NCBI GenBank assembly: GCA_049999725.1
Contig: JBNGIS010034211.1
Location: forward strand, 1 to 49,429
Source: Haplomitrium mnioides
Lineage: Eukaryota > Marchantiophyta > Haplomitriopsida > Calobryales
Direction of reading: 5' to 3'
Length of the DNA stretch: 49,429 nt
Shown: positions 32,799 through 44,389 of the stretch, piece after piece
Position numbering within the stretch: the stretch's first letter is position 1
Layout of the letters: each line of letters begins with the position of its first letter
The notes under the pieces: generated by a model
What the model saw: the letters and a program-made list of their open reading frames with translations, nothing else
Told to the model about the DNA's origin: nothing
The model's database searches: none
Made by a program: the position numbers and the translations under genes

Positions 32799-34490
32799 AT
32801 GGGAAAAGGTGATGAATTCCGTATGGATTCTATGATACAGAGGAACGTATTTGGACCTTTAGTCTCCGTTCCTTCTTATGTCCATTTAATTGGATATAGG
32901 TGGATATTTGTGAAGAAGCGAAATGAGAAAGGTAAAGTTGTCAGATATAATGCACGCCTTGTAGCCAAGGGCAATACACAGATTCCTAGAAGAGACTATG
33001 ATCTCACATATGCTTTGGTCATGGATGTTGTCACTTACCGGTTCCTAGTTGGCTTTTCCCTAGGACATGAGCTCATGACACATCAGTTAGATGTGGTGAC
33101 AACATATCTATATGGGCTTCTTGATACCCAAATCTATATGAAGGCTCCCCTAGAGCTTATTGCTAGGAATATCTATCATATTTAAGGGGAGAATGTCTCT
33201 AAGGGGAAACCTTCAAGCGAACCATTTACCTCTGTACATACGACCATGCTACAACCCAAGAGGAGGAGTACTGGGCTTGGACCTTTAGTCCATGAGATGC
33301 AAAATAGGCAGATTGGACCTATACTCCCTCCTATGCATCAATCCATACCTCTCACCAAGGATGGATATGTTGTCTAGATCATGAGATCTATTTATGGACT
33401 TAACCAAAGCGGTCGTATTTGGTATCACAGATTTAAAGAGGAGATGATAGCTATGGATTTCCACTATAATGACATTGCACCTAGTTTATTCGTCAAGAAT
33501 GTCGACAAACAATTTATTGTTGTCACACTCTATATCGATAATATAAAGTTGTTTGGACACCAACCCCTCCTTGAGTAAACTATTTCTATGCTCAAGAAGA
33601 TTTTTGATATGAGGGATATTAGTAAGACAACCTATTGCTTGGGACTTCAGTTTGAGTACCTTGATGATGGAATTTTGATCCATCAGAGTACTTATACAAA
33701 AAAAGCCCTAAAACAGTTTAATATGGATAAATCTCATCCGCTGGCATCTCCTATGGAGATTAGATCACTCGATAGAGATAAAGATTTATTCTGTAAACTG
33801 AATGACATAGAGTCTATCCTTGGATCTAAGATTCCATATCTCTCCGCTATAGGAGCTCTTGTGTATTTGGCAAATCAAACTTGTCATGATATTTCCTTTG
33901 TCGTGAACTTGCTAGCCAGATATAGTTCACAACCTACCATTAGGCATTGGAATGGCATCAAGAGAGTTTTCAAATACTTACAAGGAACCATTGACATGGG
34001 ACTATATTTCCCAAAACATACCGATCAAATCCTAACTGGTTATGCGGATGCAGGATACCTTTCGTATCCTAACGATGCTGAATCCCAAACCGGGTATGTA
34101 TTTCTATATGGCTCTACAGCCATATTATGGAAGAGTACTAAGCAGACTTTGACTTCCACATCTTCCAATCATGCAAAGATTATTTCTCTATATGAAGCAA
34201 GTAGGGAATGCATTTATTTACGTAGGATGATGGATCATATATATGTGTCTTGTGGTCTTTCTTGTTTATCTGACCCTACTATCCTCTATGAGGATAATTT
34301 GGCTTGTGTACAGTAGATCTTGCAGGGCTTTATCCGCAGCGATCGTATTAAACATATCCCACCGAAATTTTTCTTTACGCATGAGCAGCAAGACGACACG
34401 ATATCTGTGCAGTTGATTGCCGAGAAAGACAATACTGTTGATCTTTTTACCAAGGCTTTCCCTCCGGTGCTGCATTGACGATATTGCCAT
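32799..34490 (+). pseudogene. Copia-2 reverse transcriptase and RNase H
   Basis: RT fragments: HLIGYRWIFVKKRNEKGK, TYLYGLLDTQIYMKAPLELI, a 60-residue linker with a stop at each end (33183 and 33376), then MRSIYGLNQSGRIWYHRF. The active site reads LYIDN (33531-33542) where YVDD is expected. The 33588-34316 frame carries YLSAIGALVYLANQTCHDIS and the RNase H phrase GYADAGYLSYPNDAESQTGY. The end at about 34340-34480 is FTKAFPPVLH. Inactive. Confidence 0.9.
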
Positions 34491-34749
34491 CTTATTGGAC
34501 TTCGCCGATTATCTAGTCTTTTGTGATATACATCTCTATCTTCGATTATCTTTATCTTTTATATTGAATTGACGATTATATCTGCTATACCGGCGGCGTA
34601 TTCTTATTTTTTCAATATGATCATCATTATTTCGTCTCCTCATATTATGCTCTTATGCAATTCTCTTGGCCTATAGCCATATCCTTTATCTTTTATATTG
34701 CGATATTTCACTATTTTTCAGATATATTTATCCATTGATCATGATGGTT

Positions 34750-34792
34750 GTACTCTTTCCCTCGAACGAGTATGAGAGGGTTTTAATGAGGT
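34750..34792 (+). promoter_or_regulatory. Conserved 3' untranslated motif of copia-2
   Basis: TACTCTTTCCCTCGAACGAG with AGGGTTTTAATGAGG; the counterpart of 11056-11100 in copia-1. Confidence 0.5.
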
Positions 34793-34900
34793 AACATTAC
34801 TATTGTTTTATATGGATTCTATTGGGGGAGTTGGAGCCTATTATCTTCATCTTACGATGTTCTTTATGTTACGATTATTTACAACATTCCTATATTGTAA

Positions 34901-34911
34901 CCAAGAGGGAG
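34901..34911 (+). other. Polypurine tract of copia-2
   Basis: CCAAGAGGGAG directly before the TG of the 3' LTR. Confidence 0.75.
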
Positions 34912-35059
34912 TGTTAGAGTACATTTAGTAACATATTTAGAAGAATTAGAGGATGTTACTTAACTTAGGATTAGGCTACTAATGTATCATTAGTAACTAT
35001 GTTAGGTTAACCCTATCCTAGGATTAAGTTAACCTAAACATGTGTGGATTATCAAAATG

Positions 35060-35111
<52 letters not shown>

Positions 35112-35237
35112 GAGTTTGAGAGAAGGAAGTAAGCTTGAGAAGAAGAGAAGAAGAAGAGAAGGATTTTTCACCATCACCTTATTGTATGAGCTAATGAGGC
35201 CACATGTTGCATGATTGTTGCACATCACACTACAACA
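34912..35237 (+). repeat. 3' LTR of copia-2 (326 bp)
   Basis: Same start and end as the 5' LTR. Its extra 30 bp come from an (ATT)n expansion at 35061-35111, where the 5' LTR has only ATTACTACTATTATG. Confidence 0.93.
35061..35111. repeat. (ATT)n microsatellite in the 3' LTR
   Basis: About 51 bp of uninterrupted ATT triplets. Confidence 0.98.
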
Positions 35238-35335
35238 AAAATAACAAGAAATCACAAAAAAAGACAAAAAAAACAAGAAAACAAAAACTAGAAAGTGAAC
35301 TCGCGTCAATGGAAAGAAACTTTCCATCGTCGCTC

Positions 35336-35343
35336 TTTTTATA
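35336..35343 (-). promoter_or_regulatory. TATA box toward the ParB-MTase gene
   Basis: Minus-strand TATAAAAA in the context GGTATAAAAAGAG. It is now separated from the gene by copia-2. Confidence 0.45.
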
Positions 35344-35406
35344 CCTAAATTTCAAAAAAATGCGTTTTCTCGCCAAAAAAATGATTTACGTAGCTCTTGA
35401 CATATA

Positions 35407-35580
35407 GGTTCACGTGGTGCAAAAAAAGGTTAGTATATAAAGCNNNNNNNNNNNNNNNNNNNNNNNNNNNNNNNNNNNNNNNNNNNNNNNNNNNNNNNNN
35501 NNNNNNNNNNNNNNNNNNNNNNNNNNNNNNNNNNNNNNNNNNNGGTTCACGTGGTGCAAAAAAAGGTTAGTATATAAAGC
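35407..35580. other. Assembly gap with identical 37-bp flanks
   Basis: The 37 bp at 35407-35443 and at 35544-35580 are identical, with 100 N (35444-35543) between. This is the mark of two contigs that overlap but were not merged, so the gap is probably not real and the true sequence holds one copy. Confidence 0.85.
35571..35578 (+). promoter_or_regulatory. TATA box toward the transposase-like gene
   Basis: TATATAAA about 180 bp before the ATG at 35758, with the CACGTG motif upstream on the other side of the gap. Confidence 0.5.
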
Positions 35581-35757
35581 ATTGCATGTTTTCAATCTTC
35601 CAATTTCTTTTCTTCATTTTCTTCACAAAAAATTCACAATTTTGTCATTTTGTGAAAATTTCTTAAAAAAACACTTATTTTAAGTAGTATGTTAGAAGTT
35701 GACAATATTTGTTAAAATAGTTTCTTCAAATAGTTGACTTTTTTGCACTCTTTGTCA

Positions 35758-38700
35758 ATGGCTGGAGTTTTCAAAGGCAAGAAGAGGCTAGAGTTCCAAG
35801 ATTCATGTTCACAGAAAAGAGTTACTTTTGACCGACAACTAGAGATGTGTTCAAATTGCAATTCTTTGGAGGTAAGCAATGGACTACCCAAAGCATCAAG
35901 TGTGGTGGCAAGTATATTGGGGAAAAAATGGCTTTTGTTGCATTAGAGAGCTATACCCAAAAGGATTGAGAAGGTAAACTCTATGGGCACATAGGGTCCA
36001 AGAGTGAGTTCATTGAATGCAAAGGAACAATAAGTAAACAAGTTGCACACAATGATCAAAGAGGGAACCCAATGCTGACATTGGATCCAAAACTCAACTT
36101 TTTGCTAGCTTTTGATCTTTGTTGCCAGTGAAATGGTCAAAGTTGAATATTTCTTTTGACAACTCCAAGAGATCAATAGAAAGACAAGTCAGAATTTCTA
36201 GATGGTTGTGGACCTTTCTTCATCTTCATCTGATGAAGACCTTGAAATTAAATATCACAATGTGTTTGTCCAAAACATAAAAATCATAGAATTAGTGGAC
36301 AATTTCAATTTTGGAGATGAAAGCTATCAACGATAGCACCATTCAAACAACACGTGATTTCAATTCAAGTTGGATATCACAATGAGATTCGAAAATCTGA
36401 AACAAACCAAATTCTTTTGGAGGAATCTTCACACGACAATTTGGGAAACAATTCTAGTAAAGAATCTCTATCAATCAATATTTTGTTAGAGTTATCGCCA
36501 ATGACACCAACTATGTTACAAGAAACATTTCCTAATGTTTGAGATATTGATTTGGATTCCATTTCAGCATGGTGCAGTTCTCCTAATCTCCAAAGAGGAC
36601 TTCATCCTTCGAAAACTTATTGCAAAGAAACAAACAGTGTTATTGATGATGATCAAGATCTTCAGAACAATGAATTATCTCCAATTGCTAGATTTGTCTA
36701 CGGACCAAATCGACCAGCACAATAAAAGAATTCTTTGTCTGGGCGAAAGCCCAAACGAGTAGACATCTTACGTGAAAATTCTTTACTATAGTCTCTCATG
36801 ACGAGAGCTTTGTGAAGAAAGAGCTTAATCCAACATCAACTTCTAAATTGAAGAGAATTTTATGTTGTCAAAATAATTGCTTGTCATTGTGCAAGACAAA
36901 TGTTTTGAAAATCGTGAGAGAAATGTATTTTCAACAAAGCATGACGAATCAAGATATCACATTGCAATGGGGAATACCAAGAAATGATTCTCATGTTGAG
37001 AATCGATTCATTTTGCTTGGCGATGCCATTGTCTATAAAAGAGCCTTTAAATTAATATTATCGATAGGGAATGATAGAATCTATATGATTCAAAATCTAA
37101 AAAACGTAGATCTTTGAGACATTTTTGGAAAAACAAAATTATATACCAAAGGAGTATTCGTGTGTGAGTTGATGGAGAGTTTTTTCAGGGACACTACAAG
37201 AGAATGCCCACTCATGAAGTTCATAACTTGTCCAATAATTTTACAAAATTGGAAGTTTATAACTACTACACAATTTATTTGAAAGAAAAAGATCCCAATT
37301 GCATTCTTAGTTTTTTGGGTTTTACAAAACATTAAAGAGCTCATTCTCCAAATGTAAAAATTCCAAAACACAATAGATTTGTTGTTTGTAAAACATGCGA
37401 AGAAATAAAATCATTGTGAGAAAAATCCGTCTTGGAGTCCCACAAAGGTAACAAATTTCTTCTCTTTTGAAACCTTTGATTAATCCATGCTCTTTTATCA
37501 AGACTCAAATCTTAGTTCTAGAGATGCTATATTTTCTCAACTTAGTGCCAAAATATATATGTTTTATTTAATTGTTCAACAAACAAGATTTGAGTCGAAT
37601 AATTCTTAGTAACTTGAGTTGTGAGAATAGACCATGTGCTTGCATAAGGTCTATTTTTTTTAGTTTGAATCCAAACCTTGTCTATAGTCAAATAAAGCAA
37701 GGAAATGGATATGATTGTTGGTGATGATCTTAGCCTTGCAACAAGTTTTGGTTTTTTTTTGCTTTGAATCAAGAGCCATTTGCTAAATAAACAATAACAA
37801 GAATAATTTTTGTTGTTTGCAAATCCTATGCGTGTAAAGACTTTCTTCTTGTTTCTTTCAAAACTAGTCACAACAGTAGTCAAAGCGAGTCATGATATTG
37901 GTGTTGTTGCTTTTGGTCTTATGTGCGCATACGATTAGTTGTTGTCTCCATTGATCCTATATGCGTATAGAATCTATTCTAGTTTTTTTAATCCTTTGCA
38001 AACAAAGACTCCAAGCTACCTTTGAAATTATAGTTCCAGTTTGTAATACTTTGTTAGTAAATCTTGGTTTTCTCCTTTCAAAACTTTTGTTTATTTCAAG
38101 TCAAATACAAGTGCTTATTGTGAATGTTATTCAGATTCTCTTTTATTTAAATTAGCTAAAGTTCATTTTTAATCTTTTTATAAAATTTCATTTTTATTAA
38201 TCCAAACATTTGTTTAAGATGATTTGAATAATTTTAGCACATGAGGTTTTTTTAAGTTTGAAACATCGACACATGTTTTATTGAACTACTTTTATGTCTT
38301 TCATGCTTTGTGATTATGTAATCAAATATGATTGCCAATTGTTTCTTCATCGTGACCAACAAATGAAGGAAAGAACAAAACTTGCCAACCATCGAAAAGA
38401 ATGTTATGCTAATGGTCAAAAGTACTTGGGAACGGTCATTGATAGAATGGATCAAAAGAAAACTACTATTCCACACTTGCCTTTGCCACCAAAAAACATT
38501 GATGAAGATTGTTTGGTGGGTGTGTATGTTGTTGGTGCCTTAATATTCAATCATATTCTTTCTTCAAATGTCTTCATATCTTAACCTACGGAAACTTAAG
38601 AAGCGACTCTAACTTGACAGTTGTTGTGTTAAAAGAAAATTATGTGACTTTGAATGGCCGCTGCCTCCAACTTTGTATCTTGAGTTGCACAACACGAAAT

Positions 38701-40079
38701 AAGAGTATAAGAATTCCATCTTATTTGAATATCTTAGTCTCCTTATTGCCAAGAATGTTTTTCGAAAAATCAAGATGGGATTTCTCATGGTTGGCCAAAC
38801 TCATGATCAAATCAATCAAATGTTCAGCCGATTATCAAAATGTTTGAATTGTGTCAAAGCTTTGACAATTACGAGTCTTATAGATGCGCTACAATTATTG
38901 CATCTTTCTAAACCTTAGGTAAATCTTTTGATGGAAACTTGGGATTTTTAAATGTTTCTGCAACAACGTCCTTCTTTGGTTCAAAGGATGCATGATATTA
39001 CCTTTAGTCAACAATTCAAGTTCTAGTTGAATGATTTCAAGGCAAAGATTTGGAGCAAACAATTGTCAATAGATGAATTTTGGTTATCTCGAGATGGTAT
39101 TTGTCAACTCAAGTGCATACCTGAAGTCGACAAAGAAATTTTACGTTCAATGTTGATTACTCTCAAGGCATATTTTTAAATCAAATGATCTCAAAAGGAA
39201 GAAATAGAAGTTGATGTCAAGAAAGTGGTTTTTGCAATAAGAGACAACATAGTTGAGAACTACTATAAGTTCTTTACAGATTTTGATATTCAATAATGTA
39301 ATGACATTTTTCTTGCCTAACAAGAGATTGCGGCCTACATCTTTGAAAAACAAAACGAAGATTCAAACCAGAATTCCCTTTTCCACCTTCACAATCAACA
39401 AGTATTCTCACAAGTATTCTCAAAATCATTATTAAAATGTTTATCTAGGTTTTCAACTTGGTGCTTAACAGACACAAGAAGATACTCCAATACAGCAAAT
39501 ACTTGCTATAAGTCAAGCAATCTATGATAGAACACCTAAGATGTGAGAAGGAACTATTTCGCACAAAACTTGATACATGTACAAATTCGGCAATCTACAT
39601 GAGGTGAATGCTAGAATGTTTATTTGTGTTGTTGCATATCTTGATCCAAAAGGTAGACCGTTTTGGGTTGCAAAAGTACTCCAAGTTTTTCCATTTGATG
39701 AGGAAGAACCCCCAAACCCGAAACGAGTATGTGTTCAATGGTTTGCTTATAAGGATGAAGATGCATTTTCTGGACAATACTTCCTAGAAAAATAACATCA
39801 ACAAAAGGGAAGCGCAAATTCAAGCTACATATTGATGTACTTGATGTAACACAAATCACAATTCTGTCTTTTGATTTTCTTCTTACACAAAAAAACCAAT
39901 TGAAGAAAACCACTCTAACTAACACTAAATCAAATCTATTTGAGTACAAAAGATAAAAAGCAATCAATCATGATATGTTTGAAAGAGTTTCAATCATTGT
40001 TACTAACACTGAAACAAATCAATTAAATCTTGATAAATCTTTTGAAGCTGAATCCAAAGAAGTCAAGACGAATAACTAA
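35758..40079 (+). pseudogene. DUF7869-like transposase-like gene of element B, most complete copy
   Basis: ATG at 35758 (MAGVFKGKKRLEFQDS; then MCSNCNSLEVSNGLPKASSV, shared with copy C at 49241-49426). Next a low-complexity part, then EMYFQQSMTNQDITLQWGIP (from about 36922). A CxxC (CKTC) near 37392 ends in donor GTAAC (about 37448). The intron runs to about 38290. Then QQMKERTKLANHRKE, VIDRMDQKKTTIPHLPLPP (Asp at 38441 and 38450), GNLRSDSNLTVVVL, a decayed LYL..N site and VGQTHDQINQMF (near 38800). The C-terminal domain FWVAKVLQVFPFDEEEPPNP plus VCVQWFAYKDEDAFSGQYF (39661-39786) is SH3-like. Stop TAA at 40077-40079. The spaced Asp/His motifs and zinc-like Cys pairs suggest a DDE/RNase-H-type transposase; I infer this gene moves the element. 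Several stops, so inactive. Confidence 0.65.
37449..38290 (+). repeat. Intron of the B transposase-like gene with dyad repeats
   Basis: Non-coding. Units at about 37630 (GACCATGTGCTTGCATAAGG), 37825 (CCTATGCGTGTAAAGAC), 37918 (CTTATGTGCGCATACG) and 37958 (ATCCTATATGCGTATAG). Same class and position as in A2 and C. Confidence 0.55.
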
Positions 40080-41043
40080 AGTAATTTAGGAATTTTATTA
40101 TATATTGTGTACTTTCAATTATATTGTACTCTATTATTATTATTTTATAAAGTACATAAAAATATTATAAAGAAATTTGTTGAATTTATCTACCACCTTG
40201 AATTTTTTAGTGTAAATCATTACAAGTTGAATGTTATTCTCTATAAATAAAACTTGAATCTTTAGTTAATATTTTCATTTGGTTTGTAAAATAATTTCTT
40301 ATCCAAAATGTAAGTATGTTCTTTCCTTATTTGTTGCTTACTCGAAGAGTTTAAGGTTTTTGTATTGCTAAAGCATTTGTTCAAATTGACTCTTATCTTT
40401 GGCTTGTTAGGACTTTGATGTAAAATTGAAAACATTCAGCGCGCTTTGAGTCAAATGTAGAGCTTTATATTCGTTTTACTTTTAGATTCCGAATTTTAAA
40501 ACAGAATCTTTAACATGCCTAGAGTGTGTTGCAAAAGTTAGAACCTTAGCGTATGTATCCTCAGTTGTAGAAATTTGAACTCTATACATGTACAGACTTT
40601 GATTCACAAGTCAAAACCTTGTGTGTGCAAAAACTCTAATGCAAAACAAAAAACCTAGGTTCTTGATAGTCTTTGTATTGGAGTGTTCAGATGGTGAGCT
40701 TGGATTTCTATGTGCACATGGACTTTGGGGTGGAGTGTTTGGATGTTGAGTTTGGATTTGTATGCACGCATAGACATTATGGTGAAAGTCCAAGCCTTCC
40801 ACACATTTTACTTCTGAAATACAACCCTCAAGCTTCTACATACAAAGACTACCGGTTAGAACTTAGATTCTACACTGGTCAAAGACTCTCTTGTAGAGCT
40901 TGAAACCTTTGCTTGGTAGAATCTAGTCAAAAACTTGGAGATGTTTACACTCTTAATTCAATCTACCTAGACATTGCGCTTTTGAATGTGAACTATGACT
41001 CCTTTGTGTATATGTTTCTCTCAATTATAAAATATTTTTAAAT
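40080..41043 (+). repeat. Right subterminal region of element B
   Basis: AT-rich non-coding DNA that aligns with 5191-6110 of A2. Dyad-type repeats lie from about 40520 to 40930, for example TATGCACGCATAGAC near 40760. No gene. Confidence 0.6.
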
Positions 41044-41664
41044 GTTGAAACATTTTTTTAATTCCCACTTTAACTTTTGCATGCATGGATTTTCAACTAC
41101 AAATCAAAGCTTCTTTCTTGCTTGAACTTGAAAATAGAGCTCTTAAATCCATGCAATGTTTTGTTTTGTTGGTTTGTGTGTCTATGACTTCAAACTCATT
41201 CTCTTGATTTCTAGTTTGCTTAGGCATTGTCCTTATGTTTTCTTATTTTATTTCCAAAAAATAAGTTTCAAAGAGCACTATGTCTATGCACACATAAAGT
41301 TTGTGTAGCCAAACATGTTTCAAAATAGTTTCTTCTAACATATATTTCAATTTTTGGGCTTCAAATTGTAATAAATGATAAATGCAAGTTTCTTGTGAAA
41401 CTTACCACATTTTTAATACTTTCCATCAATTTCAAGATTTCCAATATTTTCATAAAAACTAAGAACATTGTTTGATTTTGCATGATAAACTTGACTCCTA
41501 CTCTATCATCCTTATAAATACGGCAAAAAATAAAGCTTATAAACTCATGTATTTTTTAAATAGCCTCATTTTCTCTATTTTTTTGAGCTAAAAACCCACA
41601 ATTTTTTCTTATAAAAAAGGTTCCCATTTGAGTAGCCTATTCATAGTTCAAAGTATCGGCTATT
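41044..41664 (+). repeat. Right TIR of element B
   Basis: Inverted match to 10750-10857 plus 17884-18407. Ends TTCAAAGTATCGGCTATT at 41664, after which the sequence switches to the inside of element C. Confidence 0.8.
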
Positions 41665-42492
41665 AGGTTTCAACAATTCAAAATCTTTTGTAATTCAGAG
41701 AATCATGTATGCAAAATATTCATAGTTGAGAATAAAAAAAGCTAATGGCTTTAAAGATTTGCTTCAGAGTCTAATAAAACAATATCTCCAAGTTTTGGAC
41801 TAGAGTTTACCAAACAAAAGGTTTTGAGTTCTACAAGAGAGTCTTTGAGCAGTGTAGAATCTAAGATCTACATAGTAGTCTTTTCATGTAGAAGGTTGAG
41901 GGTTGTAAATCAAAGTTAGTTTATATGAAAGGCTTGGACTTCCATACCAAAGTCTATGCGAGCATAGGAATCCAAGTTCAACATCTGAACACTCAGCAAC
42001 AAAGACTATGTTGAACCTAGGTTTTAAGTTCCGCAATAGAGTCTACGCGCGTATGAGGTTTTGACTTGCGCATCAAATTCTATACGGGCATAGGCTTCAA
42101 TCTTCTAGATCAAATTCTATGTGCGATTAAAGATATGTTTTTTGTAGCAAACTGTAGGCTTGTTTATGATTAAGCTTTTTTAATCAAAATTTAAACATTT
42201 TAGCAATACCAAAACATTAAACTCATTTGGAAAAAACATAAAAAATAAAAGAATATAATTACATTTTGGATAAAAAAACATTTCACAAACCAAATGAAAT
42301 TTATAATTAAATGTTTGAAATTTCATTCAAAGAATATCAAAATGAGCTTAGAATATTTTACACAAAAAAATCAAGATGGCATATAAATTTAAGAAATTTT
42401 TTGATAACATTCTCAGGTGTTTTATAAAACAAGAAATGGAAATTACAATACAAAATCAGAGTGCATAGTAAACAATGGGTTCTTAAATGACT
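41665..42492 (-). repeat. Subterminal fragment of element C
   Basis: Reverse complement aligns with 5191-6127 of A2. The outer ~1 kb, including the TIR end, is missing: C starts abruptly at GGTTTCAAC next to the right end of B. Dyad repeats occur at about 41950-42120, including the perfect palindrome TACGCGCGTA (42044-42053). Confidence 0.65.
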
Positions 42493-44389
42493 TTAGCTAC
42501 TTGTATCAATTTCTTCGGATTCAACTTGAGAAGATTCATTAAGATTAACATGATATGCTTCATTGTTAATAACATTAATTGATTCTCTTTCAAACGATTA
42601 AGGATTGATTGCCTTTTGTCTTTCATACTCAAATAGATTTGATTTAATGGTAGCTAGAGTGGTTTTTCTCAATTGGTTTTTTTGAGTTGGAAGAAAATCA
42701 AAAGACAAAATCGTGATTGTTTTATATTAAGTACATCAATATATAACTTGGATTTGCATTTCCCTTTTGTTGATGCTATTTTTTCTAGAAATTATTATCC
42801 AAAAAATGCATACTCAACCTTACAAGCAAACCAATGAACACACATTCATTTTGGGTTGGAAGGTTATTCCTCATCAAATGACAAAACTTTGAAGATTTTG
42901 GCAATCCAAAATGGTCTTCACTTTGGATCGAGTGATGCAACAACACAAATAAACATTTTGGCTTTCACATAGAAAGTATATATTCTACTAGAACATCTTC
43001 CTTTATCTATTGAGCATCAAACTAAGAACCTAGACAAACATTTTGAAAATCATTACAAGTATTTGCTGCTTGTGAAGGTGGAAAAGGTGAATTTTGCTTT
43101 GAGTCCTCATCTTTTTCTTTCAATGATGTAAGCCAAAATCTCTTGTTGGGAGAGAAAAAAGTCATTCCACCATTGAATATCAGAATTTGTAGTGCAAAGA
43201 CCACTTTCTCTACGTCAACTTCTCTTTCTTTCTTTTGAGATAGTTTGATTTCATAATATGCCTCTAGAGGAATCAACATTAAACTTAAAATTTCTCTGTC
43301 TACTTCAGGTAGTCAAATACCATCCAGATGTAGCCAAAATTCATCTGTTGAAAACTATTTGCTCCAAATCTTTGCCTTTGAATAACTCAACTTAAACTTG
43401 AATTCTTGATTAAAGGTAACATAATATATCATTTGAATTAGAGCAAGATGTTTTTGCAGAAACAATTTGAAATCCCAAGTTTCCATCAAAAGAGTTGCAT
43501 GTAGTTTAGGATTATAAGACAATTGTAACACGTTGCTAAGACTCGTAATCGTGAAAGCTTTGATATGTTTCAAACGTTTTGAGAATGTGCTGAACATTTG
43601 ATCGATTTGATCATGTGTATGGTCAACTATGAGAAATCCCACCTTGATTTTTCAAAAAACATTCTTGGCAATACGAAGACTAAGATATTCAAATAAGATG
43701 GAATTCTTATTCTTTCATGTCGTATTGTCAAAGTGAAGATACAAAGTAGGAGGCAGCGACCCTTCAAAGTCACCTTGTATTCTATTAAGCACCGTAACTG
43801 TCAAATTAGAGTCGATTTTTAAGTTTTCGTAGGTTAAGAAGACCCTTGAAGAAAGATTATGATTGAATATTAATGCAACAACAACATGTACATACACCAA
43901 AAATCTGTATCAATGTTTTTTGGTGGTGAAGGCTAATGTTAAATGAGTGTTTTCTTTTGATCTTTTCTATCTATCACGATTCTTAAGTATTTTTAAGCAT
44001 CGACATAACATTTTCTTCAATGGTTTGCAAGTTTTGTTTTTTTTCTTACATTTGTTGGTCGTCATGAAGAAACAATTGGCAATTATATTTGATTGTATCA
44101 TCACAAAACATGAAAAATATATAAATAGTTCACTACAACATGTCTTAATGTTTCGAATTTCAAAAGATAACCTCACGTGCTATAAATATTCAAAGCAACT
44201 TTAACAAATGTTTGGATTAAGAAAGGTGAGAATATAAAAAAGATTAAAAATGTAGTTTGGACAATTTAGATATAGGAGAATTAGAATAACATTCACCATC
44301 TTTGACTAAAAATGCTCAAAAGTTTTTAGAAGAGAAAAACAAGATTTGTGTTCTTTGAGTCACAAACTAGAATTTCAATTTCAATGCTA

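Larger units (their letters stand above)
27368..35237 (+). mobile_element. Copia-2: Ty1/copia retrotransposon nested between the divergent genes of B
   Basis: Two LTRs (27368-27663, 34912-35237) and a perfect 5-bp target duplication AAAAT (27363-27367, 35238-35242). Internal order gag, protease, integrase, RT, RNase H, polypurine tract. It is the same family as copia-1 by protein sequence and 3' motif, although the LTRs differ. It separates the ParB-MTase start codon from its presumed promoter. By hand the LTRs show roughly 15-20 substitutions over ~290 bp, so the insertion is not recent. Confidence 0.93.
35243..35757. promoter_or_regulatory. Shared divergent promoter region of element B
   Basis: With copia-2 removed, the two start codons (27277 minus, 35758 plus) are about 470 bp apart, not counting the gap and the duplicated 37 bp. 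The minus side has TATAAAAA (35336-35343). The plus side has TATATAAA (35571-35578, duplicated at 35434-35441) with a CACGTG G-box upstream (35411-35416). A 15-bp palindrome with arms GGAAAG/CTTTCC lies at 35311-35325. The layout suggests coupled expression of both genes. Confidence 0.5.
10750..41664. mobile_element. Large TIR element B with divergent ParB-MTase and DUF7869-like genes
   Basis: Both ends carry the same terminus in opposite orientation: AATAGCCGCTACTTTGAA from 10750, and TTCAAAGTATCGGCTATT ending at 41664. Inverted similarity continues inward for at least ~620 bp on each side (left 10750-10857 plus 17884-18407; right about 41044-41664). Inside are a minus-strand ParB-methyltransferase gene, a shared promoter and a plus-strand transposase-like gene. 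Two copia elements with perfect 5-bp target duplications are nested in it, so the original element was about 16 kb, or about 12.5 kb if 22640-26170 is also an insertion. No target duplication of B itself is evident (flanks GCTCTT and AGGTTT). The pattern recurs in partial copies A1, A2 and C, so it is a family. All genes are broken. Confidence 0.7.

Noticed and set aside
35052-35327. Small poly-Asn protein on the minus strand
   Set aside because: It is the translation of the (ATT)n repeat in the 3' LTR.
10750-41664. Naming the element as a known superfamily (KDZ, CACTA, Maverick, Helitron)
   Set aside because: The termini, gene pair and motifs do not clearly fit any of them, and no polymerase, Rep/helicase or CACTA end is seen.
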